From Omnitrophica bacterium RIFOXYB12_FULL_50_7 (GTDB taxonomy: Bacteria; Omnitrophota; Omnitrophia; Omnitrophales; Aquincolibacteriaceae), in NCBI GenBank assembly GCA_001804345.1, contig MHFU01000114.1, forward strand, positions 1-5,273: a stretch of DNA of 5,273 nucleotides, given 5' to 3'. Below are positions 1 to 5,273 of this stretch, in pieces (positions within the stretch are counted from its first letter, which is position 1; each line of letters begins with the position of its first letter). Position numbers and translations under genes: made by a program. The notes under the pieces were generated by a model. The model did not search any database and was not told the DNA's origin. It worked only from the letters and a program-made list of their open reading frames with translations.

Positions 1-1257
1 AATGCGGACCGGGAAGTGGTCGACAAAGAGAACAAAGTCATGGTGCCACCCTGGAAGCCATCCTTTACTTTAAAGCGCATGTGGCTTACGGAAGCAGAGG
101 AGAAGGGGTACTACTACGGTTTTTCCAACGAAGGTCTTTGGCCTCTTTGTCATATCAGCCACGTACGGCCTATTTTCAGGATAGAGGATTGGAATTGCTA
201 TAAAGAAGTAAACCAGAAATTCGCCGATTCGCTTCTTGCAGAGTTGGGGGACGATCCTCCGATGATCCTTATTCAGGATTATCATTTCGCGCTTCTTCCC
301 AAGATGATCAAAGAACGAAGACCCGATGCGAAGATCGCGATCTTCTGGCATATCCCTTGGCCTAACGCGGAAGCTTTTGGGATCTGTCCGTGGCAGGAAG
401 AGATCTTGGAAGGGATGCTCGGGAGCGACATCATCGGTTTCCACACTCAATTCCATTGCAACAATTTTCTGGATACGGTTGATCATGCGCTTGAGTGCAA
501 GATCAACTGGGCGAATTTCGAGGTTACTCGGAGCGGGAAAACAAGTTCGGTGCGTCCGTTCCCGATCAGTATCTCAGGCGTTCCCAATGTCGCGGTTCAG
601 GAATCCAAGAAAGATCCTCTTGAGAAAATAAGAGAGGATTATGGGCTTAAAGGGAAAAGGATCGGTCTTGGGGTTGACCGCATCGATTACACCAAGGGTC
701 TTTTGGAGCGCTTCCGAGCCATTGAACGAGTTCTCGAAAAGTATCCCCATCTTCAGGGCGAGCTCGTTTTTATCGAGCTTGGAGCTCCTTCCAGAACCCT
801 GATCGCGAGTTATCAGGACCATTTGAAAGAGGTCGAAAAGCTGGTCGAGAAGATCAATCTTCGCTTCCAGAAAGGCAGCTACAAGCCCATTCTTTTTCTG
901 GAAGATCATCATGACCAGAAGAAAATATTCGATTACTACCGTCTCGCGGATTTCTGTTTGGTCAGTTCGCTTCATGACGGGATGAATCTTGTCGCCAAAG
1001 AGTTTGTATCCGCGCGGGAGGATGAGGACGGCGTATTGATCCTGAGCCGTTTCACAGGAGCAAGTCACGAATTTACGAGTTCTCTCTTGATCAATCCTTA
1101 TGACATTGAAGGGACGGCGGAAGCGATCCATCAGGCGCTGACGATGCTCCCGGAGGAAAAGAAAGAGCGGATGCGGAAGATGCGGCAGATCGTCCGTGAA
1201 TACAACATTTACCGATGGGCCGCGGATATGATTACCGAGATTGTCAAATCCTTCTGA
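1..1257 (+). CDS. otsA: Trehalose-6-phosphate synthase (GT20), 5' end outside window
   Basis: Transfers glucose from a nucleotide sugar (UDP- or ADP-glucose) to glucose-6-phosphate to give trehalose-6-phosphate in the cytoplasm. The frame is open from base 1 and the first residues (NADREVVD) fit the interior of the family, so the GTG at position 16 is not the real start. About 418 codons are visible and probably 70-90 N-terminal residues are missing. Family landmarks seen in order: GFSNEGLWPLCH near 118-153; IQDYH with the substrate-binding Asp at 277-279; WHIPWP with His at 349-351; GFHTQFHCNNFLDTVD near 436-483; VDRIDYTKG with the phosphate-contacting Arg at 679-681 and Lys at 694-696; and LHDGMNLVAKE at 970-1002, which binds the donor nucleotide. 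None of these key residues is missing. otsB follows after 7 bases, which supports a trehalose rather than a glucosylglycerol product. The choice of UDP or ADP donor cannot be read from the sequence. Confidence 0.96.
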   Translation, partial: NADREVVDKENKVMVPPWKPSFTLKRMWLTEAEEKGYYYGFSNEGLWPLCHISHVRPIFRIEDWNCYKEVNQKFADSLLAELGDDPPMILIQDYHFALLPKMIKERRPDAKIAIFWHIPWPNAEAFGICPWQEEILEGMLGSDIIGFHTQFHCNNFLDTVDHALECKINWANFEVTRSGKTSSVRPFPISISGVPNVAVQESKKDPLEKIREDYGLKGKRIGLGVDRIDYTKGLLERFRAIERVLEKYPHLQGELVFIELGAPSRTLIASYQDHLKEVEKLVEKINLRFQKGSYKPILFLEDHHDQKKIFDYYRLADFCLVSSLHDGMNLVAKEFVSAREDEDGVLILSRFTGASHEFTSSLLINPYDIEGTAEAIHQALTMLPEEKKERMRKMRQIVREYNIYRWAADMITEIVKSF

Positions 1258-1260
1258 GGA
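1256..1260 (+). promoter_or_regulatory. Ribosome binding site deciding the otsB start
   Basis: GAGGA overlaps the otsA stop codon (TGA at 1255-1257) and lies four bases before the ATG at 1265. The spacing is slightly short but usable. It favours 1265 over the in-frame TTG at 1241, which lies inside otsA. Because the site is covered by ribosomes finishing otsA, translation of the two genes is probably coupled (inference). Confidence 0.6.
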
Positions 1261-1264
1261 ATCC

Positions 1265-2086
1265 ATGAAGCAAAAAAAAATTGATCCGTCTGTTATCAAA
1301 AAAATAGCGGGAATCAAGAACCTTTATCTTGTTTTGGACTACGACGGGACTTTAACCCCCATCGTGAGCCAACCGTCCCAGGCCAAGCTGACTTCAGGCA
1401 TGAGGACAACGCTTAAAATTCTTTCCGGAATGCCGGGTATTAAGATAGCGATCCTCAGCGGGCGTTCGTTGAACGATGTCGAGAAATTAGTCGGACTTGA
1501 TAGCTTCGATTATGTGGGCAACCACGGTCTTGAGAGGAAGATCCAAAGCGTAGTCAGCCTAGACCCTTATGCCGTCAAATTTCGGGAATTCATTTCGCGT
1601 TTTACTGAGGAGCTCAAGAGGTCCCTCAAAGATATCCCGAGAGTTTTGGTTGAAGATAAAACCTATAGCCTCAGCGCACATTACCGGAACGTGGCGTCAA
1701 AAAATATCGCCATAGCCCGACGGATTTTTGAAAAAGCCTGGGAGAATTTCTCAGCGAAGATCTTCTTTAGGATCAAGCCGGGCAAGAAGGTCTGGGAGGT
1801 GCGTCCGGCTTATGGGTGTTCGGATAAAGGGGGAGCGCTCGGATTGCTTTCCGGATGGGTGTCAAAAACCAAGAGAAAAGGTCTGACCCTGGTTTATGTC
1901 GGGGATGATGTGACAGACGAAGATGCCTTTAAGGCCTTGAAGAAGTCGGATTTTTCTATAAGGGTGGGATACAGCTCCCGTACTGCTGCGCGCTACTGGC
2001 TGAGATCTCCGGCCGAAGTCGCCGTTTTCTTAAAGCGATTGATCGAAGCGAGAGAAAGGATATTTCCCGACAATGCCCAACGATAA
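1265..2086 (+). CDS. otsB: Trehalose-6-phosphate phosphatase (HAD superfamily)
   Basis: Removes the phosphate from trehalose-6-phosphate to release free trehalose, completing the step begun by OtsA. The protein is 273 residues from the ATG at 1265, a normal length for OtsB. The HAD motifs are complete: DYDGTLTP with nucleophile Asp25 and acid/base Asp27; SGR at 65-67; the family signature VGNHGLE at 84-90; KPGKKVWEVRP at 171-181 followed by DKGGAL with the motif III Lys188; and GDDVTDEDAF at 213-222 carrying the Mg-binding aspartates. The cap region includes SLSAHYRN at 135-142, the expected OtsB pattern. An in-frame TTG at 1241 would add eight residues that fit nothing conserved, so I prefer 1265. 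The gene begins 7 bases after otsA and its last 14 bases overlap treS. The first codons hold A9 (1272-1280) and A7 (1298-1304) runs. Confidence 0.96.
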   Translation: MKQKKIDPSVIKKIAGIKNLYLVLDYDGTLTPIVSQPSQAKLTSGMRTTLKILSGMPGIKIAILSGRSLNDVEKLVGLDSFDYVGNHGLERKIQSVVSLDPYAVKFREFISRFTEELKRSLKDIPRVLVEDKTYSLSAHYRNVASKNIAIARRIFEKAWENFSAKIFFRIKPGKKVWEVRPAYGCSDKGGALGLLSGWVSKTKRKGLTLVYVGDDVTDEDAFKALKKSDFSIRVGYSSRTAARYWLRSPAEVAVFLKRLIEARERIFPDNAQR

Positions 2087-3719
2087 CCTCTGGTACAAAG
2101 ACGCGATCATCTACGAGCTTCACGTCAAAACCTTTTTTGACAGTAATCAGAATGGCTATGGGGACTTTCCCGGCCTAACTCAAAAGCTGGATTATCTACA
2201 GGACCTCGGCATCGACTGTATTTGGCTCCTCCCGTTCTATAGGTCCCCCATGAAGGATGACGGCTATGACATTGCTTATTACGAGGAAATCGCTTCCGAA
2301 TACGGAACGATGAAGGACTTCCAGGACTTTGTTAAGGAAGCTCACCGTCGCGGGATCAAGGTTCTTATTGAGCTTGTGATGAATCATACTTCGGACGTAC
2401 ATCCATGGTTCCTTGAAGCCCGCTCTTCCAGGACGTCTCCGAAACGGGATTTTTATGTCTGGAGCGATCATCCTGAGCAATATAAGGACGCCAGGATCAT
2501 TTTTTCTGACTCAGAAAAATCGAATTGGACCTACGATCCCGTCTCAGGGCAGTATTACTGGCATCGGTTTTTCAGCCACCAACCGGATCTAAATTACAAT
2601 AATCCTCAAGTGCAAAAAGCCATGCACGATGTGCTGTTCTTTTGGCTGAAGATGGGTATCGACGGCTTCCGTCTGGATGCCATTCCATATCTTTTTGAGC
2701 GCGAAGGAACGAACTGCGAAAATCTTCCGGAAACGCACACCTATCTCAAAAATTTGCGGGCTCAATTAGACAAATCTTTCAAGGACAAGGTTCTGCTTGG
2801 GGAGGCGAATCAATGGCCCGCAGATGTGAGGCCTTATTTCGGCGAAGGGGACGAATGCCACATGGCGTTTCATTTTCCACTCATGCCTCGAATCTTTATG
2901 GCAATTCGCAAAGAAGACAACACGCCGATCCTTGAGATCATGAAACAAACACCCCCGATCCCCGAGAATTGCCAGTGGGCGCTTTTTCTACGAAACCATG
3001 ATGAATTAACTCTCGAAATGGTGACGCAAGAAGAGCGGGATTACATGTACCGGGAGTATGCGGCAGATCCCAAGGCAAGGTTGAATTTGGGGATTCGCCG
3101 CCGGCTCGCTCCTCTTATGAACAACGGACGGCGGCAGATGGAACTTCTCAACAGTCTCTTGTTCAGTCTTCCGGGGACCCCGATCATTTACTACGGGGAT
3201 GAGATCGGGATGGGAGACAATATCCATCTTGGAGACCGGAACGGTGTCAGAACACCGATGCAGTGGAATGGGAATAAAAACGCCGGGTTTTCTGAGGTTG
3301 ACCCGGATAAGCTCTACGAACCTTTGATCAGTGACCCTCTATACACATATCAGGCGATTAACGTTGAAGCTCAGAGCATGACGCAGTCATCTTTTCTCAA
3401 TTGGACGAAGCGGATGATCCGGGTCCGGAAGAGTTTGAAAGCATTTGGTCGCGGGACGATCGAGTTTCTCCAGCATCAAAACCCGAAGATCCTGGCTTAT
3501 ATCCGCGCTTACGAAGATGAGACGCTCCTTATCGTCAATAATCTCTCCCGTTATGCGCAGCCGGTCGAACTTGATTTGAAACACTATGACGGTTGGGAAC
3601 CTCTGGAGCTTTGGGGGAATGTGCGGTTCCCGAAGATCGGCGAGCTTCCGTACTTTTTAACTCTGGGACCTCATAGTTTCTACTGGTTCCGGTTGGATAA
3701 GCTTGCCGAGAGCAAGTAA
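2073..3719 (+). CDS. treS: Trehalose synthase (maltose alpha-D-glucosyltransferase, GH13)
   Basis: Reversibly converts maltose to trehalose by intramolecular transglucosylation in the cytoplasm. The 548 residues match the single-domain form of TreS. Seen in order: the N-terminal family signature LWYKDAIIYELHVKTF (6-21), DDGYDIAYY (62-70), ELVMNHTSD (100-108), the B-domain stretch YVWSD (128-132), and YWHRFFSHQPDLNY (162-175). The catalytic triad is present: nucleophile Asp202 in GFRLDA, acid/base Glu244 in LLGEANQW, and Asp310 in FLRNHDE. Further family blocks are MAFHFPLMPR (264-273), GTPIIYYGDEIGMGDN (368-383) and DRNGVRTPMQW (388-398). A C-terminal beta domain covers about 460-545. Glu100 where many amylases have Asp is usual for TreS. 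No maltokinase (Pep2-type) domain is fused and none is in the window. The ATG at 2073 lies inside otsB; an AAAGGA at 2055-2060 is a rather distant possible ribosome site, so re-initiation from otsB is likely. Confidence 0.95.
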   Translation: MPNDNLWYKDAIIYELHVKTFFDSNQNGYGDFPGLTQKLDYLQDLGIDCIWLLPFYRSPMKDDGYDIAYYEEIASEYGTMKDFQDFVKEAHRRGIKVLIELVMNHTSDVHPWFLEARSSRTSPKRDFYVWSDHPEQYKDARIIFSDSEKSNWTYDPVSGQYYWHRFFSHQPDLNYNNPQVQKAMHDVLFFWLKMGIDGFRLDAIPYLFEREGTNCENLPETHTYLKNLRAQLDKSFKDKVLLGEANQWPADVRPYFGEGDECHMAFHFPLMPRIFMAIRKEDNTPILEIMKQTPPIPENCQWALFLRNHDELTLEMVTQEERDYMYREYAADPKARLNLGIRRRLAPLMNNGRRQMELLNSLLFSLPGTPIIYYGDEIGMGDNIHLGDRNGVRTPMQWNGNKNAGFSEVDPDKLYEPLISDPLYTYQAINVEAQSMTQSSFLNWTKRMIRVRKSLKAFGRGTIEFLQHQNPKILAYIRAYEDETLLIVNNLSRYAQPVELDLKHYDGWEPLELWGNVRFPKIGELPYFLTLGPHSFYWFRLDKLAESK

Positions 3720-3737
3720 TATATGAGCGCCTGGGTT

Positions 3738-3772
3738 TGATCGCTGTGACAGTTCGTCAGAGCATCATTTTT
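3738..3772 (+). terminator. Candidate intrinsic terminator after treS
   Basis: An imperfect inverted repeat reads TGAT, a bulged C, GCT, G, TGAC, then loop AGTTC (3751-3755), then GTCA, G, AGC, ATCA. This gives 11 base pairs with one G-G mismatch and one bulge, followed at once by five T residues (3768-3772). It lies 18 bases after the treS stop, which is where a terminator for the trehalose operon would be expected. The stem is only moderately GC-rich and the T tract is short, so termination may be partial, with some read-through into the next genes. Confidence 0.4.
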
Positions 3773-3776
3773 CTGG

Positions 3777-3783
3777 AAGGAGG
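3777..3783 (+). promoter_or_regulatory. Strong Shine-Dalgarno site for the small membrane protein
   Basis: AAGGAGG, a near-perfect Shine-Dalgarno sequence, sits six bases before the GTG at 3790. It is the main evidence that this non-ATG codon is the true start and that the short frame is a real gene. The overlapping GTG at 3788 opens a different frame. Confidence 0.8.
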
Positions 3784-3789
3784 TTTTGT

Positions 3790-4143
3790 GTGGCGACATT
3801 TTTTCTTTACCTTTTGATCGTGGGGACGATCGTTTATTTTATATCCAAGAGGAAAAGTCCCTTTTCGTTACGAGCCGACAGGGTTTTATCCAGCGAGTCC
3901 AAAAGTAAAGAGCTTGGCTTTCAAGGGGATTCTCGGGAGATATGGGGACAGGTCTACGAGACAGCCTCTATGGATGAAGCGCGTTCGATCCGGACACGAT
4001 TGGAGGAAGAGAACATCGACTGTATTCTTTACAAACAAGGGAAAAAGGATATTCATGGTGATCTTCTCAAAGGCGTTGGAGTGGCAGTTCCGGGCACCGC
4101 CACGTCACGGGCTCAGGCTAGTATCGCAAAAATGCCGGTCTGA
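3790..4143 (+). CDS. Small single-pass membrane protein with DUF2007-like domain
   Basis: The function is unknown. The 117-residue product starts at a GTG behind an AAGGAGG site. Residues 3-18 form a hydrophobic segment (FFLYLLIVGTIVYFIS), followed by the basic stretch KRK, which predicts an N-out, C-in single-pass anchor with the rest in the cytoplasm. A polar linker spans about 20-50. Residues 52-115 resemble DUF2007 (putative prokaryotic signal-transducing fold): a strand, a helix (MDEARSIRTRLEEENI) that reads like the family pattern, another strand (DCILYKQG), then VGVAVPGTATSRAQASIA, which fits the final strand and helix. The similarity is judged by eye from pattern and length, not by a search. 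The gene stands 70 bases after treS and 80 bases before hflK, so it is probably co-transcribed with hflK rather than part of trehalose metabolism. A role alongside HflKC is only inferred from position. Confidence 0.75.
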   Translation: MATFFLYLLIVGTIVYFISKRKSPFSLRADRVLSSESKSKELGFQGDSREIWGQVYETASMDEARSIRTRLEEENIDCILYKQGKKDIHGDLLKGVGVAVPGTATSRAQASIAKMPV

Positions 4144-4212
4144 CTTCGCGCTTATTTATAGCAGGCAAATGGCACGGCTATTTCTAAAAAAGAATCCAGT
4201 TTCTATAACCGC

Positions 4213-4220
4213 GGAGGTGA
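4213..4220 (+). promoter_or_regulatory. Shine-Dalgarno site of hflK
   Basis: GGAGGTGA is a full match to the anti-Shine-Dalgarno core. Its GGAGG part ends six bases before the ATG at 4224, which fixes the hflK start. Confidence 0.8.
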
Positions 4221-4223
4221 AAG

Positions 4224-5273
4224 ATGGCAGCTGAATATGCAAGTCCTGACGAACAGATCCTTAATTGGTTGAATAATTTCATTAAAAAGCCCGGCACCAT
4301 ACCCATGCTAGCAGTTTTGGTCATTGGGGCATGGCTTGCGAGCGGTTTTTTTATCGTCAGTCCCGGAGAGCAGGGGATTGTCCGGCAGTTCGGGAAAAAA
4401 GTTCGGATCGCCAGCGCGGGACTTAACTGGCGGATGCCGTGGCCTGTGGATCAAGTCGATATCGTCAACGTGGAGCAGGTTCGAAGGATCGAGGTCGGTT
4501 TCGGTATGCAGGGCCGTGAAAATTCAGAATTTAGCCGCCGTACAGGAGGCCGCTCGGATGCGATGATGCTAACGGGCGATGAAAACATGGTCGAAGCTCA
4601 GATCATTGTTCAATACAAAGTAAACGATCCCACAAAATATCTTTTCCGGCTACACGATCCCGATGGGACGCTTTTTACCGCCACAGAAGTGGCGCTTCGC
4701 AGTGCGGTGGGGAGATCCACCATTGATGATGTGCTCACCGTCGGGCGGCAAAAGGTCCAAGAAGAGACGCGGGAATTTCTCCAGCGCCTTATGGACGCCT
4801 ACGAATCCGGCCTTATGATCACGGAGGTCAGGCTCCAGGTGGTCGATCCTCCTGACCAGGTCAAAGATGCGTTCCACGAAGTGGTCCGGGCGCGTGAAGA
4901 CCGTGAAAGGCTGATCAATGAAGCCAAGGGGTACCAGGAAGATCTTATTCCTCGTGCGCGCGGTGAGGCACAAAAGATGCTCCGGGGCGCGGAAGGCTTC
5001 AAGGAGGAGCGCGTGCTCAAGGCCCAGGGGGATGCCGTTCGTTTTAAGGCACTTCTCGCTGAATACCAGAAAGCCAAAGAAGTGACCTGGAACCGTTTGC
5101 AGATAGAGACCCTGGAGCGGATCTATCCGGCCGCGAACAAAGTAATCATTGATCCGCAGGCAGGCGCGAATGTTCTGCCGTTGCTTCCTTTGCAGAATCC
5201 ATCATTCCTTGATGCGCTCCAGGGCCAGTCCAATTCCGGAACGCTTTCCAAAAAGAAAGAGGTGGTGTCATGA
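4224..5273 (+). CDS. hflK: HflK, SPFH/band-7 subunit of the HflKC membrane complex
   Basis: In characterised bacteria HflK and HflC form a large cage-like membrane complex around the FtsH protease and modulate its activity. This protein has 349 residues, slightly shorter than the E. coli one. A short cytoplasmic N-terminus ends in KKPG, followed by one membrane helix at about 26-44. The SPFH domain is then expected on the periplasmic side: FIVSPGEQGIVRQFGK (43-58), GLNWRMPWPVD (66-76), MLTGDENMVEAQIIVQYKVNDP (115-136) and LRSAVGR (158-164). A charged helical region (about 210-290) includes VDPPDQVKDAFHEVVRARED and IPRARGEAQ (242-250), the family's coiled-coil signature. The C-terminal part ends with VLPLLPL (317-323) and a polar tail. 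The long proline-rich or glycine-rich N-terminal extension of E. coli HflK is absent. The TGA at 5271-5273 overlaps a downstream ATG, as is typical for hflK-hflC. Confidence 0.95.
   Translation: MAAEYASPDEQILNWLNNFIKKPGTIPMLAVLVIGAWLASGFFIVSPGEQGIVRQFGKKVRIASAGLNWRMPWPVDQVDIVNVEQVRRIEVGFGMQGRENSEFSRRTGGRSDAMMLTGDENMVEAQIIVQYKVNDPTKYLFRLHDPDGTLFTATEVALRSAVGRSTIDDVLTVGRQKVQEETREFLQRLMDAYESGLMITEVRLQVVDPPDQVKDAFHEVVRAREDRERLINEAKGYQEDLIPRARGEAQKMLRGAEGFKEERVLKAQGDAVRFKALLAEYQKAKEVTWNRLQIETLERIYPAANKVIIDPQAGANVLPLLPLQNPSFLDALQGQSNSGTLSKKKEVVS
5259..5264 (+). promoter_or_regulatory. Probable ribosome binding site for hflC
   Basis: GAGGTG lies inside the end of hflK, five bases before the ATG at 5270. 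The position and spacing suit initiation of the next gene. Confidence 0.5.
5270..5273 (+). CDS. hflC: Probable start of hflC, cut by window end
   Basis: Only the ATG start codon and one more base are visible, so nothing of the protein can be read. ATGA at 5270-5273 overlaps the hflK stop codon by the standard four bases and follows a GAGGTG ribosome site. hflC follows hflK directly in most genomes that carry the pair. The identity is therefore an inference from neighbourhood, not from coding sequence. Confidence 0.5.

Noticed and set aside
16..18. GTG at 16 as the otsA start codon
   Set aside because: The frame is open to base 1 and the residues before it (NADRE) continue the family pattern. 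About 70-90 conserved N-terminal residues of the GT20 fold would be missing, so the true start is upstream of the window.
1241..1264. TTG at 1241 as the otsB start
   Set aside because: It would overlap otsA by 17 bases and add eight unconserved residues. The ATG at 1265 has GAGGA in front of it and gives a normal OtsB N-terminus.
574..1317. Long open frame of 247 codons on the minus strand opposite otsA
   Set aside because: It lies wholly opposite the conserved otsA sequence and the otsB start, and its translation has no recognisable domain or low-complexity-free motif pattern. The opposite strand is clearly coding, so this is a shadow.
3693..3722. Possible sigma-70 promoter: TTGGAT (3693-3698) and TAATAT (3717-3722), 18-base spacer
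   Set aside because: Only three of six and four of six consensus matches, in AT-rich end-of-gene sequence. It would place the hairpin at 3738-3772 inside the leader. It is not strong enough to annotate.
3723..3740. Five-codon mini-ORF (MSAWV) after treS, as a leader peptide
   Set aside because: No ribosome site and no regulatory codon run; it is expected by chance.
4158..4183. Short inverted repeat ATAGC/GCTAT in the gap before hflK, followed by TTT
   Set aside because: Only five base pairs with a 14-base loop and a three-T run, which is too weak for a terminator.
4181..4209. TATAAC (4204-4209) as a -10 box for hflK
   Set aside because: No acceptable -35 hexamer at 16-18 bases, and the transcript would begin inside the ribosome binding site.
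3914..4234. 106-codon plus-strand frame overlapping the small membrane protein and the hflK start
   Set aside because: It has no clear ribosome site, overlaps the better supported frame that has AAGGAGG, and its translation is rich in Arg, Lys and Phe without domain-like pattern. It is probably a shadow frame.

Overview
The window is a compact run of same-strand genes from a bacterial chromosome at moderate GC. All five visible genes, plus the start of a sixth, lie on the + strand. HflK with a periplasmic SPFH domain, next to a probable hflC start, points to a diderm (Gram-negative-type) bacterium. Strong GGAGG-type ribosome sites are present. The protein variants look like those of uncultured or deltaproteobacteria-like lineages (Omnitrophota, Nitrospirota, Desulfobacterota or similar). 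That placement is an impression from sequence style, not a computed result.

Positions 1-3719 form a trehalose cluster: otsA (trehalose-6-phosphate synthase, 5' end cut off by the window), otsB (trehalose-6-phosphate phosphatase) and treS (trehalose synthase, maltose/trehalose isomerase). otsA and otsB are separated by 7 bases and otsB overlaps treS by 14 bases, so they are almost certainly one transcript with coupled translation. OtsA and OtsB make trehalose from UDP- or ADP-glucose and glucose-6-phosphate. TreS connects that pool reversibly to maltose. The product is probably a compatible solute or stress protectant, and TreS may also feed it into maltose or glycogen metabolism.

Positions 3720-3789 are a short gap with an imperfect hairpin followed by five T residues, a candidate intrinsic terminator that would end the trehalose operon. 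Positions 3790-5273 hold a second unit with a different theme, membrane protein quality control: a small single-pass membrane protein with a DUF2007-like cytoplasmic domain, then hflK. The hflK stop codon overlaps an ATG in an ATGA arrangement behind a Shine-Dalgarno-like sequence, so hflC very likely starts in the last four bases.

I found no RNA gene, mobile element, CRISPR array or long repeat. Most of the window is well-understood metabolism. The least explained element is the small membrane-anchored protein directly upstream of hflK.
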